NCBI RefSeq assembly: GCF_019801215.1
Contig: NZ_JAHVJO010000001.1
Location: forward strand, 1,550,001 to 1,614,000
DNA: 64,000 nucleotides
Reading direction: 5' to 3'
Source: Fictibacillus nanhaiensis
Lineage (GTDB): Bacteria; Bacillota; Bacilli; Bacillales; Fictibacillaceae
The notes under the pieces were generated by a model. The model searched no databases, was not told the DNA's origin, and saw only the letters and a program-made list of their open reading frames with translations. The position numbers and the translations under genes are program-made. Positions within the stretch are counted from its first letter, which is position 1, and each line of letters begins with the position of its first letter. Below are positions 35,142-43,675 of this stretch, in pieces.

Positions 35142-36242
35142 ATGAATGCTAGTTTCAGCTATAACTTTCAAGCTTTAAGAGGTATGCAAGCCGGAAAAGA
35201 ATATTATGTAATTATGTGCCCTTTAAAGTTAATACCTAGAATCTTTTTATTTGATGAAGAGGAAATCCCACCTGAACATAGAGCTCAACGTATTTTGAAT
35301 AAATCTCGAGTCCCAGATATTTCTAACTATATTTTAGAAAATCCAAAAGACTATGTATTTTCCTCATTAACTGCTTCTGTTGATGGTGAAATGAGATTTA
35401 CTTCATATTCAAAAGAATCTCAATTTAAAAACCTTGGGACTCTTTCTATATCATTAGATTCAAAGTTCTTAATTAATGATGGTCAACATCGTCGAGCTGC
35501 AATTGAAGAAGCCTTGAAAGTTTTCCCAGAGTTAGGTGATGAGACTATATCTGTAGTATTTTTCTTAGACAAAGGTCTTACTCGCTCTCAACAGATATTT
35601 GCTGATCTGAATCGTCATGCTGTAAATACAACTTCATCCATTGGAATTTTATACGATCATAGAGATCAGTTGGCACTATTAACCAAGCAAATTATCGATG
35701 AAATACCTCTACTTAAACGATACACTGATAAAGAGCGTGTTTCACTATCAAAAAATTCACCAAAACTATTTGCTCTAAATCACATTTTTAATACTAATCT
35801 GAGATTATTAGGTAAAACCAAGGGCGATTTAATTTCTGATACTGAAAAAGAATTTCTAAAATCCTTCTGGGAGCTTCTTTCTAATTCTCTAGCTGAATGG
35901 AATGCTGTAATGAACAAGGAATTATCACCAAGAGATTTAAGAGCTACCTTTGTTGTTGGTCACGGAGTATTCCTTGAGGCTATTGGCATTATAGGTAATT
36001 ACCTTTACGAAAACGAACCAGTAAAATGGAAAGATTATTTAACACAATTAAATACTGTTGATTGGAATAGATCCAATACAAAAGATTGGTTAGGTCGTGC
36101 TTTCGGACAAACTGGGAGAATTAATAAAAATAATCAAACCGTTGTTCTAACCTCTAACTTAATTAAGAAAAAATTAAATCTACCTCTTACAGAACAAGAG
36201 GAAAAGATTGAAGAAAAATTAAAGAGTGGTGTTTCTATATGA
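35142..36242 (+). CDS. dndB: DndB, DGQHR-domain regulator of phosphorothioation
   Basis: This 366-residue protein has the DGQHR motif in LINDGQHRRAAIEEAL near residue 116, which defines DndB. In Salmonella DndB represses the modification operon; it is not required for the chemistry itself. The ATG at 35136 is only three bases from AGAGG, while the ATG at 35142 has good spacing and is preferred. It is the first gene of dndBCDEA, overlapping dndC by four bases. The palindrome in its leader suggests autoregulation. Confidence 0.85.
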   Translation: MNASFSYNFQALRGMQAGKEYYVIMCPLKLIPRIFLFDEEEIPPEHRAQRILNKSRVPDISNYILENPKDYVFSSLTASVDGEMRFTSYSKESQFKNLGTLSISLDSKFLINDGQHRRAAIEEALKVFPELGDETISVVFFLDKGLTRSQQIFADLNRHAVNTTSSIGILYDHRDQLALLTKQIIDEIPLLKRYTDKERVSLSKNSPKLFALNHIFNTNLRLLGKTKGDLISDTEKEFLKSFWELLSNSLAEWNAVMNKELSPRDLRATFVVGHGVFLEAIGIIGNYLYENEPVKWKDYLTQLNTVDWNRSNTKDWLGRAFGQTGRINKNNQTVVLTSNLIKKKLNLPLTEQEEKIEEKLKSGVSI

Positions 36243-37798
36243 GTTTATTTAATAGTTTACTAACGAAGCAGTTTCCAAAAATTGAAGAAGCAAAAAAACA
36301 AATCCAAGAAGTTTATTTAAGCGACGATCGTCCCTGGGTAGTTGGTTATAGCGGTGGAAAAGATTCCACTGTTGTTGCACAACTAGTATTTGATGCACTA
36401 TCAGAACTACCACACGAAAAGTTACACAAAAAAATATATGTAATTTCATCAGATACCCTTGTAGAGACACCTTTAATAATTTCTTCTATTAATAGTACTC
36501 TACATCGTATACAAGAGAAAGCTCTTGAAGCTGGATTACCTATTGAAACACACAAAGTAAAACCTGCTCCTGAAAAATCATTTTGGGCAAATATAATTGG
36601 AAAAGGCTATCCATCACCTAATCAAAAGTTTAGATGGTGTACTGACAGATTAAAAATAGATCCAGCTAACCAGTTTATTACGGACAAAGTTTCTAAATTT
36701 GGTGAAGTTATCATGGTCCTTGGTGTAAGAGATGATGAGAGCGCTACTCGTGCAAATGTAATGAAATCTCATACTGTTGAAGGGAAAATATTAATGCGTC
36801 ATTCAACACTTTCAAATGCATTTGTTTATGCGCCTATCCGCAATTTTGAACTTGATGATGTATGGAACTATCTTCTCAACAATGAGTCTCCATGGGGCGA
36901 TGACAACTTTGCACTACATAAGCTTTATCAAGATTCTAGCTCTGGAGAATGCCCACTTGTTGTGGATAAAACGGTAAAAGAAAGTGCTGGATCGTGTGGA
37001 AATAGTCGCTTTGGATGTTGGGTTTGTACAGTAGTAACAGAAGACAAAGCACTTAATGGTTTTATTGAAAGCGGCGAAGACTGGATGCGTCCCCTATTGG
37101 AATTCCGAAACTGGCTTGCTGAGATTAGAGATGTTAGAACTTACCGTCAAAAATATAGAATGAACGGACAAATCTATTTTAAAGAAGCTCGTATTGAAGT
37201 TATTGATGGAATTGATTATGTAATTATTCCTAAAAAGGGTCGAGTTGCAGCGGTTAAAACACCTCTAGCTGAATACACGATTATAGATAAATCAGATGTA
37301 AAAGCTTATTTATTTGAAAATAAGATTGACCTTTCTACAGGACAAGAATTTAAATTATTAGTAAGAGATGAAGCCAAATTAATGCAGTTTGGTTTAGGAC
37401 CATTTACATTAGAAGCTCGATCTGAAATATTAAGAAAGCTACTTGAAACTCAACGAGATCTTATACATCCTCAAGATCCTAATTTTGAGCTAATTCGAGA
37501 AGATGAACTAAGAGTTATAAGAAGATACTGGCTGGAAAACGGTGATTGGGAAGATCGGGTTCCAAAGATTTATAAGGAAGTAACAGGCGTTGATTTAGAT
37601 TGGGAAATGAATGATGCTCCCCTATTCGATCAGGAACAATTAACTGATCTTGAATTATTGTGCGAAAAATACAAAGTTGATTTTAAGTTGTTAAAGCAAC
37701 TAATTTCTATTGAACGTGAATACAACGGATTTAATGTAAGAAGAGGACTTTTTCAAGATATAGAAAAAGTTCTAAAACAAGATTACTTGCATTTGTAA
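36239..37798 (+). CDS. dndC: DndC, PAPS-reductase-like phosphorothioation enzyme
   Basis: This 519-residue protein is of the ATP-pyrophosphatase/PAPS-reductase superfamily. The PP-loop SGGKDST is at residues 38-44. Four cysteines (Cys238, Cys253, Cys260, Cys263) are spaced to hold an iron-sulfur cluster, and Cys134 lies in FRWCTDRLK. DndC activates the DNA backbone with ATP so that sulfur from DndA can replace a non-bridging oxygen. The start overlaps the dndB stop (ATGA). All expected motifs look intact. Confidence 0.92.
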   Translation: MSLFNSLLTKQFPKIEEAKKQIQEVYLSDDRPWVVGYSGGKDSTVVAQLVFDALSELPHEKLHKKIYVISSDTLVETPLIISSINSTLHRIQEKALEAGLPIETHKVKPAPEKSFWANIIGKGYPSPNQKFRWCTDRLKIDPANQFITDKVSKFGEVIMVLGVRDDESATRANVMKSHTVEGKILMRHSTLSNAFVYAPIRNFELDDVWNYLLNNESPWGDDNFALHKLYQDSSSGECPLVVDKTVKESAGSCGNSRFGCWVCTVVTEDKALNGFIESGEDWMRPLLEFRNWLAEIRDVRTYRQKYRMNGQIYFKEARIEVIDGIDYVIIPKKGRVAAVKTPLAEYTIIDKSDVKAYLFENKIDLSTGQEFKLLVRDEAKLMQFGLGPFTLEARSEILRKLLETQRDLIHPQDPNFELIREDELRVIRRYWLENGDWEDRVPKIYKEVTGVDLDWEMNDAPLFDQEQLTDLELLCEKYKVDFKLLKQLISIEREYNGFNVRRGLFQDIEKVLKQDYLHL

Positions 37799-37812
37799 GG
37801 AAGGGTTTAAAT

Positions 37813-39810
37813 ATGAAATTTAATAAAGTAATGCTTAATAATATTGGTGCTTACAAAGGAGTACATGAAATAGACCTTTCTGTTGATTCCCCACTTCAAA
37901 ATGTAATTTTATTTGGTGGTGAAAATGGCGCTGGAAAGACAACTTTTCTTAACTCAATTCGTCTTGCATTATTTGGTTCATACGCCTTTGGTTTTAGAAC
38001 TGAAAATGATGCTTATTATAGAAGAGTTAAATCCTTACTTAATAAAAATGCTGTAAGTCAAAATGAATCACTCTATCAGATTATTATTGAGTACAGCGAA
38101 GTTGAAAATTACAAGCGTAATGAATATAAATTTATTCGTCGTTGGAAATTACAAAAAGAGAAACTTAAAGAAGATTTTCTTATCTTAAAAAATGATCACT
38201 ATTTAAATGACTCAGAAAAAGAATTATATCATTCAAAATTAAAAGAGACTGTCCCACCACAATTGTTTGATCTGTGCCTTTTTGACGGAGAAGAAATATC
38301 ACGTATTGTTAATGACAATCGTTTATCTGAGTATTTGAGAGCTTCAGCGAAGGTTATGTTTAACTTAAACTTATTCGAAAATCTTGAAGGAGATTTACAT
38401 CAATTAATTAAACAAAATAAAGCACATGATCTTTCAAAAGAAGAAAACGAAATACTAGAATTAAACGAAGCAATTGAAGCTCTTGAGAATAACCTTAAAG
38501 AATCCACTCAAACACAAGAGTATTTATTTGAGCAAATCACAAATATTCAAGAAAAGTTATCAGAATTAAAAAGAGATTTTAATACACATGGCGGTCTCGT
38601 TAAGGATAAACGAGAGCAATTTTTAAAAGAAGTAAACAGTATCGAAAGCATTAGAACAAAAAATATGGACGAAGTTCGTAATTTTATTTCTACACTTCTT
38701 CCCTTTTATATGAACCGATCCCTTTTAGCAGATGTGAAAAAGCAAATGGAACAAGAAAAATCATTAGAGGCTGTAGAACACTTAAGCAACCTTCTTACAC
38801 CAAAAAAATTAGATTATTTACTGAAGAAATTAATTGAATCAAATTTGCCAATTAATGATGATTTGCAAGATAAACTTTTAAATGGACTTTTGGAAGTTAT
38901 TACAGACGATGACAACCCTGTAATATCAATTCATAAAGCATCCTTTAGCCAACGAATCGAAATTGAAAATACACATACAAATGTTAGTAAAATCTCATCG
39001 GGCTACTACTTAGAAAAAATTAAAGAGAATCAAGATTTGTTAAAAAAATCTCATGAATTAAGAAAGAAAATCGAACTAAACGATCAAACAACTGACTTTA
39101 AAGAAATATTAGAAAACATTCAACAGATGACTAAAGAAATTACAATATTGACTGGTGAACTAGAACAAAAAAAGTTAATTCATAATGAAATGGAAATAGA
39201 ACTTGATAGATTGGAAACAGAAAAAATTACAAAACAAAATAAACTTGTTGATAGTAATAAAGTCCAAAATACGTTCTTAATTTCATCTCAAGTAATTGAA
39301 TTAAGTAAACACTTTAGAAAAACACAGCAGCAAAAAAAGTTGCAACAAGTCCAAATTGAAGCTACAAAAATGTTGAATTCTTTAATGAGAAAAAGAGACT
39401 ACGTTTCTAGAGTAATAATAAATGAAGAGACATTTGAAGTTAGACTTTTTAATTCGAGTAATGAAGAACTTTATAAGGACTCTCTTTCCTCTGGTGAAAA
39501 GGAAATTTTATTACTTTCAGTTGTTTGGGCAATGTTTAAAAGTTCTGGTCGCCGTCTTCCATTTATTTTTGATACATTACTTGGCCGCCTAGATAAAACT
39601 CATAAACTAACAGTTCTTACTCAGTTAATACCAGCATGCGGAGAACAAGTAATCATTTTATCAACTGATTCGGAAATTGATCGAGCAAATTATGAACTTC
39701 TCAAACCAAGAATAGCTAAGGAATACACTCTAGAATTTCTTACAAATGAAGAAAAAGTAAAGATTCATAACGAATACTTTATGTTTAGCCAAATGGGGGT
39801 TTCCCAATGA
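37813..39810 (+). CDS. dndD: DndD, SMC/Rad50-like ATPase of the modification complex
   Basis: This 665-residue protein has the Walker A GENGAGKT at residues 36-43 and the family motif CLFDGEEIS near residue 160. A long coiled coil (about 200-530) follows, then the ABC signature SSGEKEI near 557 and Walker B LPFIFDTLLGRLD near 583. DndD hydrolyses ATP and acts with DndC and DndE in phosphorothioation. GGAAGGG precedes the ATG, 14 bases after dndC. A second DndD-like protein lies at 43676, and the two differ clearly in sequence. Confidence 0.9.
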   Translation: MKFNKVMLNNIGAYKGVHEIDLSVDSPLQNVILFGGENGAGKTTFLNSIRLALFGSYAFGFRTENDAYYRRVKSLLNKNAVSQNESLYQIIIEYSEVENYKRNEYKFIRRWKLQKEKLKEDFLILKNDHYLNDSEKELYHSKLKETVPPQLFDLCLFDGEEISRIVNDNRLSEYLRASAKVMFNLNLFENLEGDLHQLIKQNKAHDLSKEENEILELNEAIEALENNLKESTQTQEYLFEQITNIQEKLSELKRDFNTHGGLVKDKREQFLKEVNSIESIRTKNMDEVRNFISTLLPFYMNRSLLADVKKQMEQEKSLEAVEHLSNLLTPKKLDYLLKKLIESNLPINDDLQDKLLNGLLEVITDDDNPVISIHKASFSQRIEIENTHTNVSKISSGYYLEKIKENQDLLKKSHELRKKIELNDQTTDFKEILENIQQMTKEITILTGELEQKKLIHNEMEIELDRLETEKITKQNKLVDSNKVQNTFLISSQVIELSKHFRKTQQQKKLQQVQIEATKMLNSLMRKRDYVSRVIINEETFEVRLFNSSNEELYKDSLSSGEKEILLLSVVWAMFKSSGRRLPFIFDTLLGRLDKTHKLTVLTQLIPACGEQVIILSTDSEIDRANYELLKPRIAKEYTLEFLTNEEKVKIHNEYFMFSQMGVSQ

Positions 39811-40175
39811 ACTTTAGACTTAAAACATCGAAATTTACCGGGGAAAAATTAAAGCAATTACAATCAACAACCAATCTTACACCTAACATTTTGGTTAGAA
39901 TTGCTATTGGTCTTTCATTACGACAAAAAGGTACTCCAGAAGTTACTTTAAGTGACAACAATGGTTTAGAATTTAACCGTAATACTTTAACTGGAGAAGA
40001 TGACTACATTTATAAAGCATTAATCACACAACATACCAAACGAGAAATAAACGAGGAAGAGTACTTTCCAGAACTATTTAATGCTCATTTAGAAAGAGGA
40101 GTACGTTTATTAGCTAATGAGTACCAACACGCTGGGAACTCTGAAAAATTGATGATTAATTTATTGCAGTTATAA
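39807..40175 (+). CDS. dndE: DndE, DNA-binding phosphorothioation subunit
   Basis: This 122-residue basic protein has the DndE pattern: FTGEKLKQLQSTTNLTPNIL, the conserved GLEFNRNTLTGEDDYIYKAL segment and the terminal AHLERGVRLLANE. DndE is a small ribbon-helix-like DNA-binding subunit of the DndCDE complex. Its ATG overlaps the dndD stop by four bases, consistent with fixed stoichiometry in the complex. A more divergent DndE-like protein lies at 45693. Confidence 0.88.
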   Translation: MNFRLKTSKFTGEKLKQLQSTTNLTPNILVRIAIGLSLRQKGTPEVTLSDNNGLEFNRNTLTGEDDYIYKALITQHTKREINEEEYFPELFNAHLERGVRLLANEYQHAGNSEKLMINLLQL

Positions 40176-40191
40176 TTCGAGGTGATTATTT

Positions 40192-41313
40192 ATGCTTTAT
40201 TTAGATAATAGTGCTACTACTCAAATACATCCTGAAGTCAAAGATGCAATGCTCCCCTATTTACTTGAAGAGTATGGAAATCCCTCTAGTAAATATTACT
40301 CTTTAGCTGAAAATGCTAAAAAAGCAGTAGAAACGGCTAGAGATCAAGTTGCAAACTTATTAGGTTGTAAAACAGATGAAATTGTTTTTACAAGTGGTTC
40401 TACTGAAGGAAACAACATGATCTTAAAAGGTATTGCTGATTATTATGGAACAGAGAACAAACACATTATTACAACAAAAGTAGAGCATCCCTCTGTGCTA
40501 GAAACTTGTAGGTACCTTGAAACAAAAGGCTTTGATATTACTTATCTTGATGTAGACCGTTTTGGAAGAATTGATTTAGATAACTTTGAAATTATTATTA
40601 ATGAAAAGCCACCAATATTGGTTAGTATCTTATGGGGTAATAATGAAATTGGATCATTAAATCCTATTAGAAAAATTGGTGAACTTTGTCAGAAATACAA
40701 TATCCGATTTCATACAGATGCAACTCAAGTAGTTGGTAAAGTTAAGTTTAAGTTTAATAAATTTGATGGACTAAATTTCCTTACATGTTCCGCTCATAAA
40801 TTTCATGGTCCAAAAGGAGTAGGGGTAGTAGTATTAAAAAAAGATCATCTTGGACTAAAGGCAAAAATAACTCCATTGCTACATGGTGGTAGCCAAGAAA
40901 ATGGTTATAGAAGTGGTACCTTAGCTGTTCATAACATTGTGGGAATGGGAAAAGCTGCCGAACTAGCTAATAAAAAAATCGATAAGAACATAGATCATAT
41001 TTTAGCAATCGAAAGCAGCTTAATTAATATATTATCGAACAAATTCCATGAAAATATTAAATTCAACAATGATTTTAACGATAAATTACCTGGAATATTA
41101 AGTGTTCAATTTTTAGGTATAAATAACGAAATACTTGTAAAACAACTAGCACCAATCATTGCAGTTTCTACGGGTTCAGCATGTAGCTCAGCAAAACCTA
41201 GTCATGTGCTGCTAGAGATAGGACTATCAATTAATGATGTAAGAAATACCATTAGATTTTCATGTTCATCTACAACTAAATCACATGATCTTGATGTATT
41301 AAATAAACTTTAA
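40192..41313 (+). CDS. dndA: DndA, IscS-like cysteine desulfurase
   Basis: This 373-residue class V PLP enzyme begins LYLDNSATTQIHP. The Schiff-base lysine is Lys203 in SAHKFHGPKG, and the persulfide cysteine is Cys331 in STGSACSSAKPSHVL. It provides sulfur to DndC. Here dndA is the last gene of the operon, after dndE, rather than divergent or absent as in many Gram-negative systems. GAGGTGAT precedes the ATG and a strong terminator follows. Motifs are intact, and dedication to Dnd is inferred from position. Confidence 0.88.
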   Translation: MLYLDNSATTQIHPEVKDAMLPYLLEEYGNPSSKYYSLAENAKKAVETARDQVANLLGCKTDEIVFTSGSTEGNNMILKGIADYYGTENKHIITTKVEHPSVLETCRYLETKGFDITYLDVDRFGRIDLDNFEIIINEKPPILVSILWGNNEIGSLNPIRKIGELCQKYNIRFHTDATQVVGKVKFKFNKFDGLNFLTCSAHKFHGPKGVGVVVLKKDHLGLKAKITPLLHGGSQENGYRSGTLAVHNIVGMGKAAELANKKIDKNIDHILAIESSLINILSNKFHENIKFNNDFNDKLPGILSVQFLGINNEILVKQLAPIIAVSTGSACSSAKPSHVLLEIGLSINDVRNTIRFSCSSTTKSHDLDVLNKL

Positions 41314-41314
41314 G

Positions 41315-41346
41315 AAAACCGTAACCTTATCATGGTTACGGTTTTA
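41315..41346. terminator. Bidirectional terminator between dndA and the AIPR gene
   Basis: AAAACCGTAACC (41315-41326) pairs perfectly with GGTTACGGTTTT (41334-41345), with T/A runs on both sides. Confidence 0.85.
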
Positions 41347-41351
41347 AAAAT

Positions 41352-43205
41352 TTATTTTGATTTCCCATTAATAATTCTACTAATTTTATTGTCAATATCT
41401 TTGTTTTTTAATACTGAACTAATCTTTTCTTTACTACTTGTATAACTACGTACTGTTTTTGCTAAATCTACCATTGCATTTTTAAAATGAATTTCAAATT
41501 CAACATCATTATTTATTATCCCTACTAAAATACTAAACTTTTCTTTTATTCCTCTTTTTGTATATTTATCTCCTAACATAGACTTAAGTATAAAACACCC
41601 TAGATGAAATTTACCATAACTCATTAATTTTTTGTTAAAACCATCAGCTTCTGATTTGTTTCTTTGAATTGTTTTTATAGTTTGCTCAATTTTAAGTTGA
41701 ATCAAGGCAGGTATAGTATATAATTCATAATCGACACTTCTAGAATTAGGAAAAATATCATTATAAGAATTAATGAACACCTTTTTGGGATTGGACATTG
41801 CTTGGGATGGCTTAAAATTAATCATAGATATATAAGCTTGGGTTAATTTTTTTATATCAATAATTTTTTTTGATACGACTCCTTTATTACGATAGAAGTT
41901 AATTCTTCTTTCATAAAAATAACCATAATCCTTTAAAAACATTTCTATGTTCTTATGAATATCATCATTTGCCCTAATACTAAATGCTGAAATAGCAGTT
42001 TGAGAGTTTGTAGTTTCTGTAATCCTATAGACTAGATCTTCATCTTGGGTTTCAATAATTTTTAACAAAAGATGAGTATCATCAACTAATGAAATTTTCT
42101 TAAGTTCACATATTTCTTTTTTTTCAGTGTCATTCAGCGTATTTGCGGCCGATTTCTCTTCTAATTCAATTAGTCTTTGAGAATTTTTATATGCTTTATA
42201 GATAGAATTAGATGTTTGACACCCATTAACTATTTGCATACCTTGTAGTTGTAACTTAGCACCTGGAAGTTCAATTACTTCTCTACATGTAATGGTAAGA
42301 CCATTGTTAAAACTCCAAAAATATTTTGCTTCTTCTTCACTTGAAGAGGTTTGAATTATTTTTTCATTATTAACGTTATTTGTATAGTAATCTCTTATAT
42401 TTGCTTCAAATAAAGAAGTTTGCCACTGTTCAACTAATTTTGCTATTTCACTTGCTTTAACCATAGCAATATATCCATTAAGTTTTTTATTTTCTTCCCC
42501 TGAAGAAATATATTTAAAAGAATTCTCAATTTTCAATATTTCTGATATATTACTTTTTCCCTGCTCAAAATCAATTAAATCCTGGGCATCTACTAGTACT
42601 ATATCAACATTATTATAGCCATTACCCAGTAATAAATTCCTAATATCAGTGATTCTAGACATTAAATTGTTATCTCTAAAAATCAACTCTTTATTGCCAG
42701 AGAAACATAAATAAATATTTATCATTATCTTTTTTGAAGAGAAGTTTTCATAAAGATATTCTTTTATTGATTTCATATTACCCATTAATTCAAATAAATA
42801 CTCGTTTTCTTCTTCGGGAAATTCATAGTTTATAAAAACCTTCTCAATACCTTCTTTTAGCTTTAACAATGTTTCTACGTCAATAGAATTACCCTTTTTA
42901 AATTGAAAAATATGAAAATCAAATCTACTGTCACTATTATAATCCTCTAGCTGATTTATATCTTCTATTATTTCCTTGTTACCAGTTAAATACAAAGCAT
43001 CAATTCCATAATCATTTCTTTCTTGTCTAAAACTACTATCTACAATCCCAGCTTCAATATCACCATTGTAATTATTAAATATTTTCTCAAGTGAATAAAA
43101 ACTAAATGCTATACCTTCTTTTATAGATATTGGATAATTGTATTCCTCACTCAGATCTTTAATTTTCTCATTAACTCTTTTGTTAATTAATTGTACTAAA
43201 CTCAT
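41352..43205 (-). CDS. AIPR-family (abortive infection phage resistance) protein
   Basis: This 617-residue protein contains the AIPR hallmark QIVNGCQTSNSIY near residue 325, with NGLTITCREV before it. The N-terminal part has EAGIVDSS, DYGIDALYL (Asp69) and HIFQFKKG (Gln101, Lys103), spaced like a PD-(D/E)xK nuclease core. AIPR proteins are common in defence islands; a nuclease role here is inferred from the motif. It is transcribed opposite to the dnd genes from its own promoter, with AGGAGG before the ATG. It may be an extra effector of the island. Confidence 0.82.
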   Translation of the reverse strand: MSLVQLINKRVNEKIKDLSEEYNYPISIKEGIAFSFYSLEKIFNNYNGDIEAGIVDSSFRQERNDYGIDALYLTGNKEIIEDINQLEDYNSDSRFDFHIFQFKKGNSIDVETLLKLKEGIEKVFINYEFPEEENEYLFELMGNMKSIKEYLYENFSSKKIMINIYLCFSGNKELIFRDNNLMSRITDIRNLLLGNGYNNVDIVLVDAQDLIDFEQGKSNISEILKIENSFKYISSGEENKKLNGYIAMVKASEIAKLVEQWQTSLFEANIRDYYTNNVNNEKIIQTSSSEEEAKYFWSFNNGLTITCREVIELPGAKLQLQGMQIVNGCQTSNSIYKAYKNSQRLIELEEKSAANTLNDTEKKEICELKKISLVDDTHLLLKIIETQDEDLVYRITETTNSQTAISAFSIRANDDIHKNIEMFLKDYGYFYERRINFYRNKGVVSKKIIDIKKLTQAYISMINFKPSQAMSNPKKVFINSYNDIFPNSRSVDYELYTIPALIQLKIEQTIKTIQRNKSEADGFNKKLMSYGKFHLGCFILKSMLGDKYTKRGIKEKFSILVGIINNDVEFEIHFKNAMVDLAKTVRSYTSSKEKISSVLKNKDIDNKISRIINGKSK

Positions 43206-43478
43206 ATAGTTCCTCCTAATAATGACAATTACATATTATTTTATCCATTAATGGTAACTTTTGTCTATAATTAGTTCATATCAATTATTAATATATGTGG
43301 GGCTATACGAATATTTTATTGTCTTATTTATTTGCAGAATGAAAGAAAGATTTTCCTAAACAGGTATGCGGAATTTCACAGTTTTCATTAAATTAGAATA
43401 GTTTTTGATCAATCTGGTAAAATAATGGGTTTTACTATAAAATGTTATATGTAAAAGTAAAGTTATTAAGGGGTTTAT
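43206..43478. promoter_or_regulatory. Divergent promoter region inside the defence island
   Basis: This 273-base AT-rich gap separates the AIPR gene (minus) from the second DndDE-like operon (plus). It must hold both promoters. Candidate -10 boxes such as TATAAA lie near the plus-strand gene, but none is clear enough to place. Confidence 0.35.
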
Positions 43479-43673
43479 ATGAAAGAAATTAAAAAAAGAG
43501 AATTTGAATTGATGAATTCATTATGCAAGGAGAACAAATTAAATTTAGAACTAATTAAATCTTTATTTAAAGAAGCTGAAAAGTACTCGTATGAAAATGC
43601 AACAGCAGGTGCAAGGAAAAAGGAATACTTAGATTTAATAACTTACTATAGTAAGCAAGATAAAGGTGATTAA
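43479..43673 (+). CDS. Small helical protein heading the second DndDE-like operon
   Basis: This 64-residue, charged, all-helical protein has the segment ENATAGARKKEYLDLITYYS. GGGG lies before the ATG, and its stop is two bases before the start of the DndD-like gene, so they are one operon. Small proteins of this sort are recalled beside DNA-modification loci in Bacilli, but I cannot confirm the family. It may be a complex subunit or a DNA-binding adaptor. Confidence 0.6.
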   Translation: MKEIKKREFELMNSLCKENKLNLELIKSLFKEAEKYSYENATAGARKKEYLDLITYYSKQDKGD

Positions 43674-43675
43674 TT

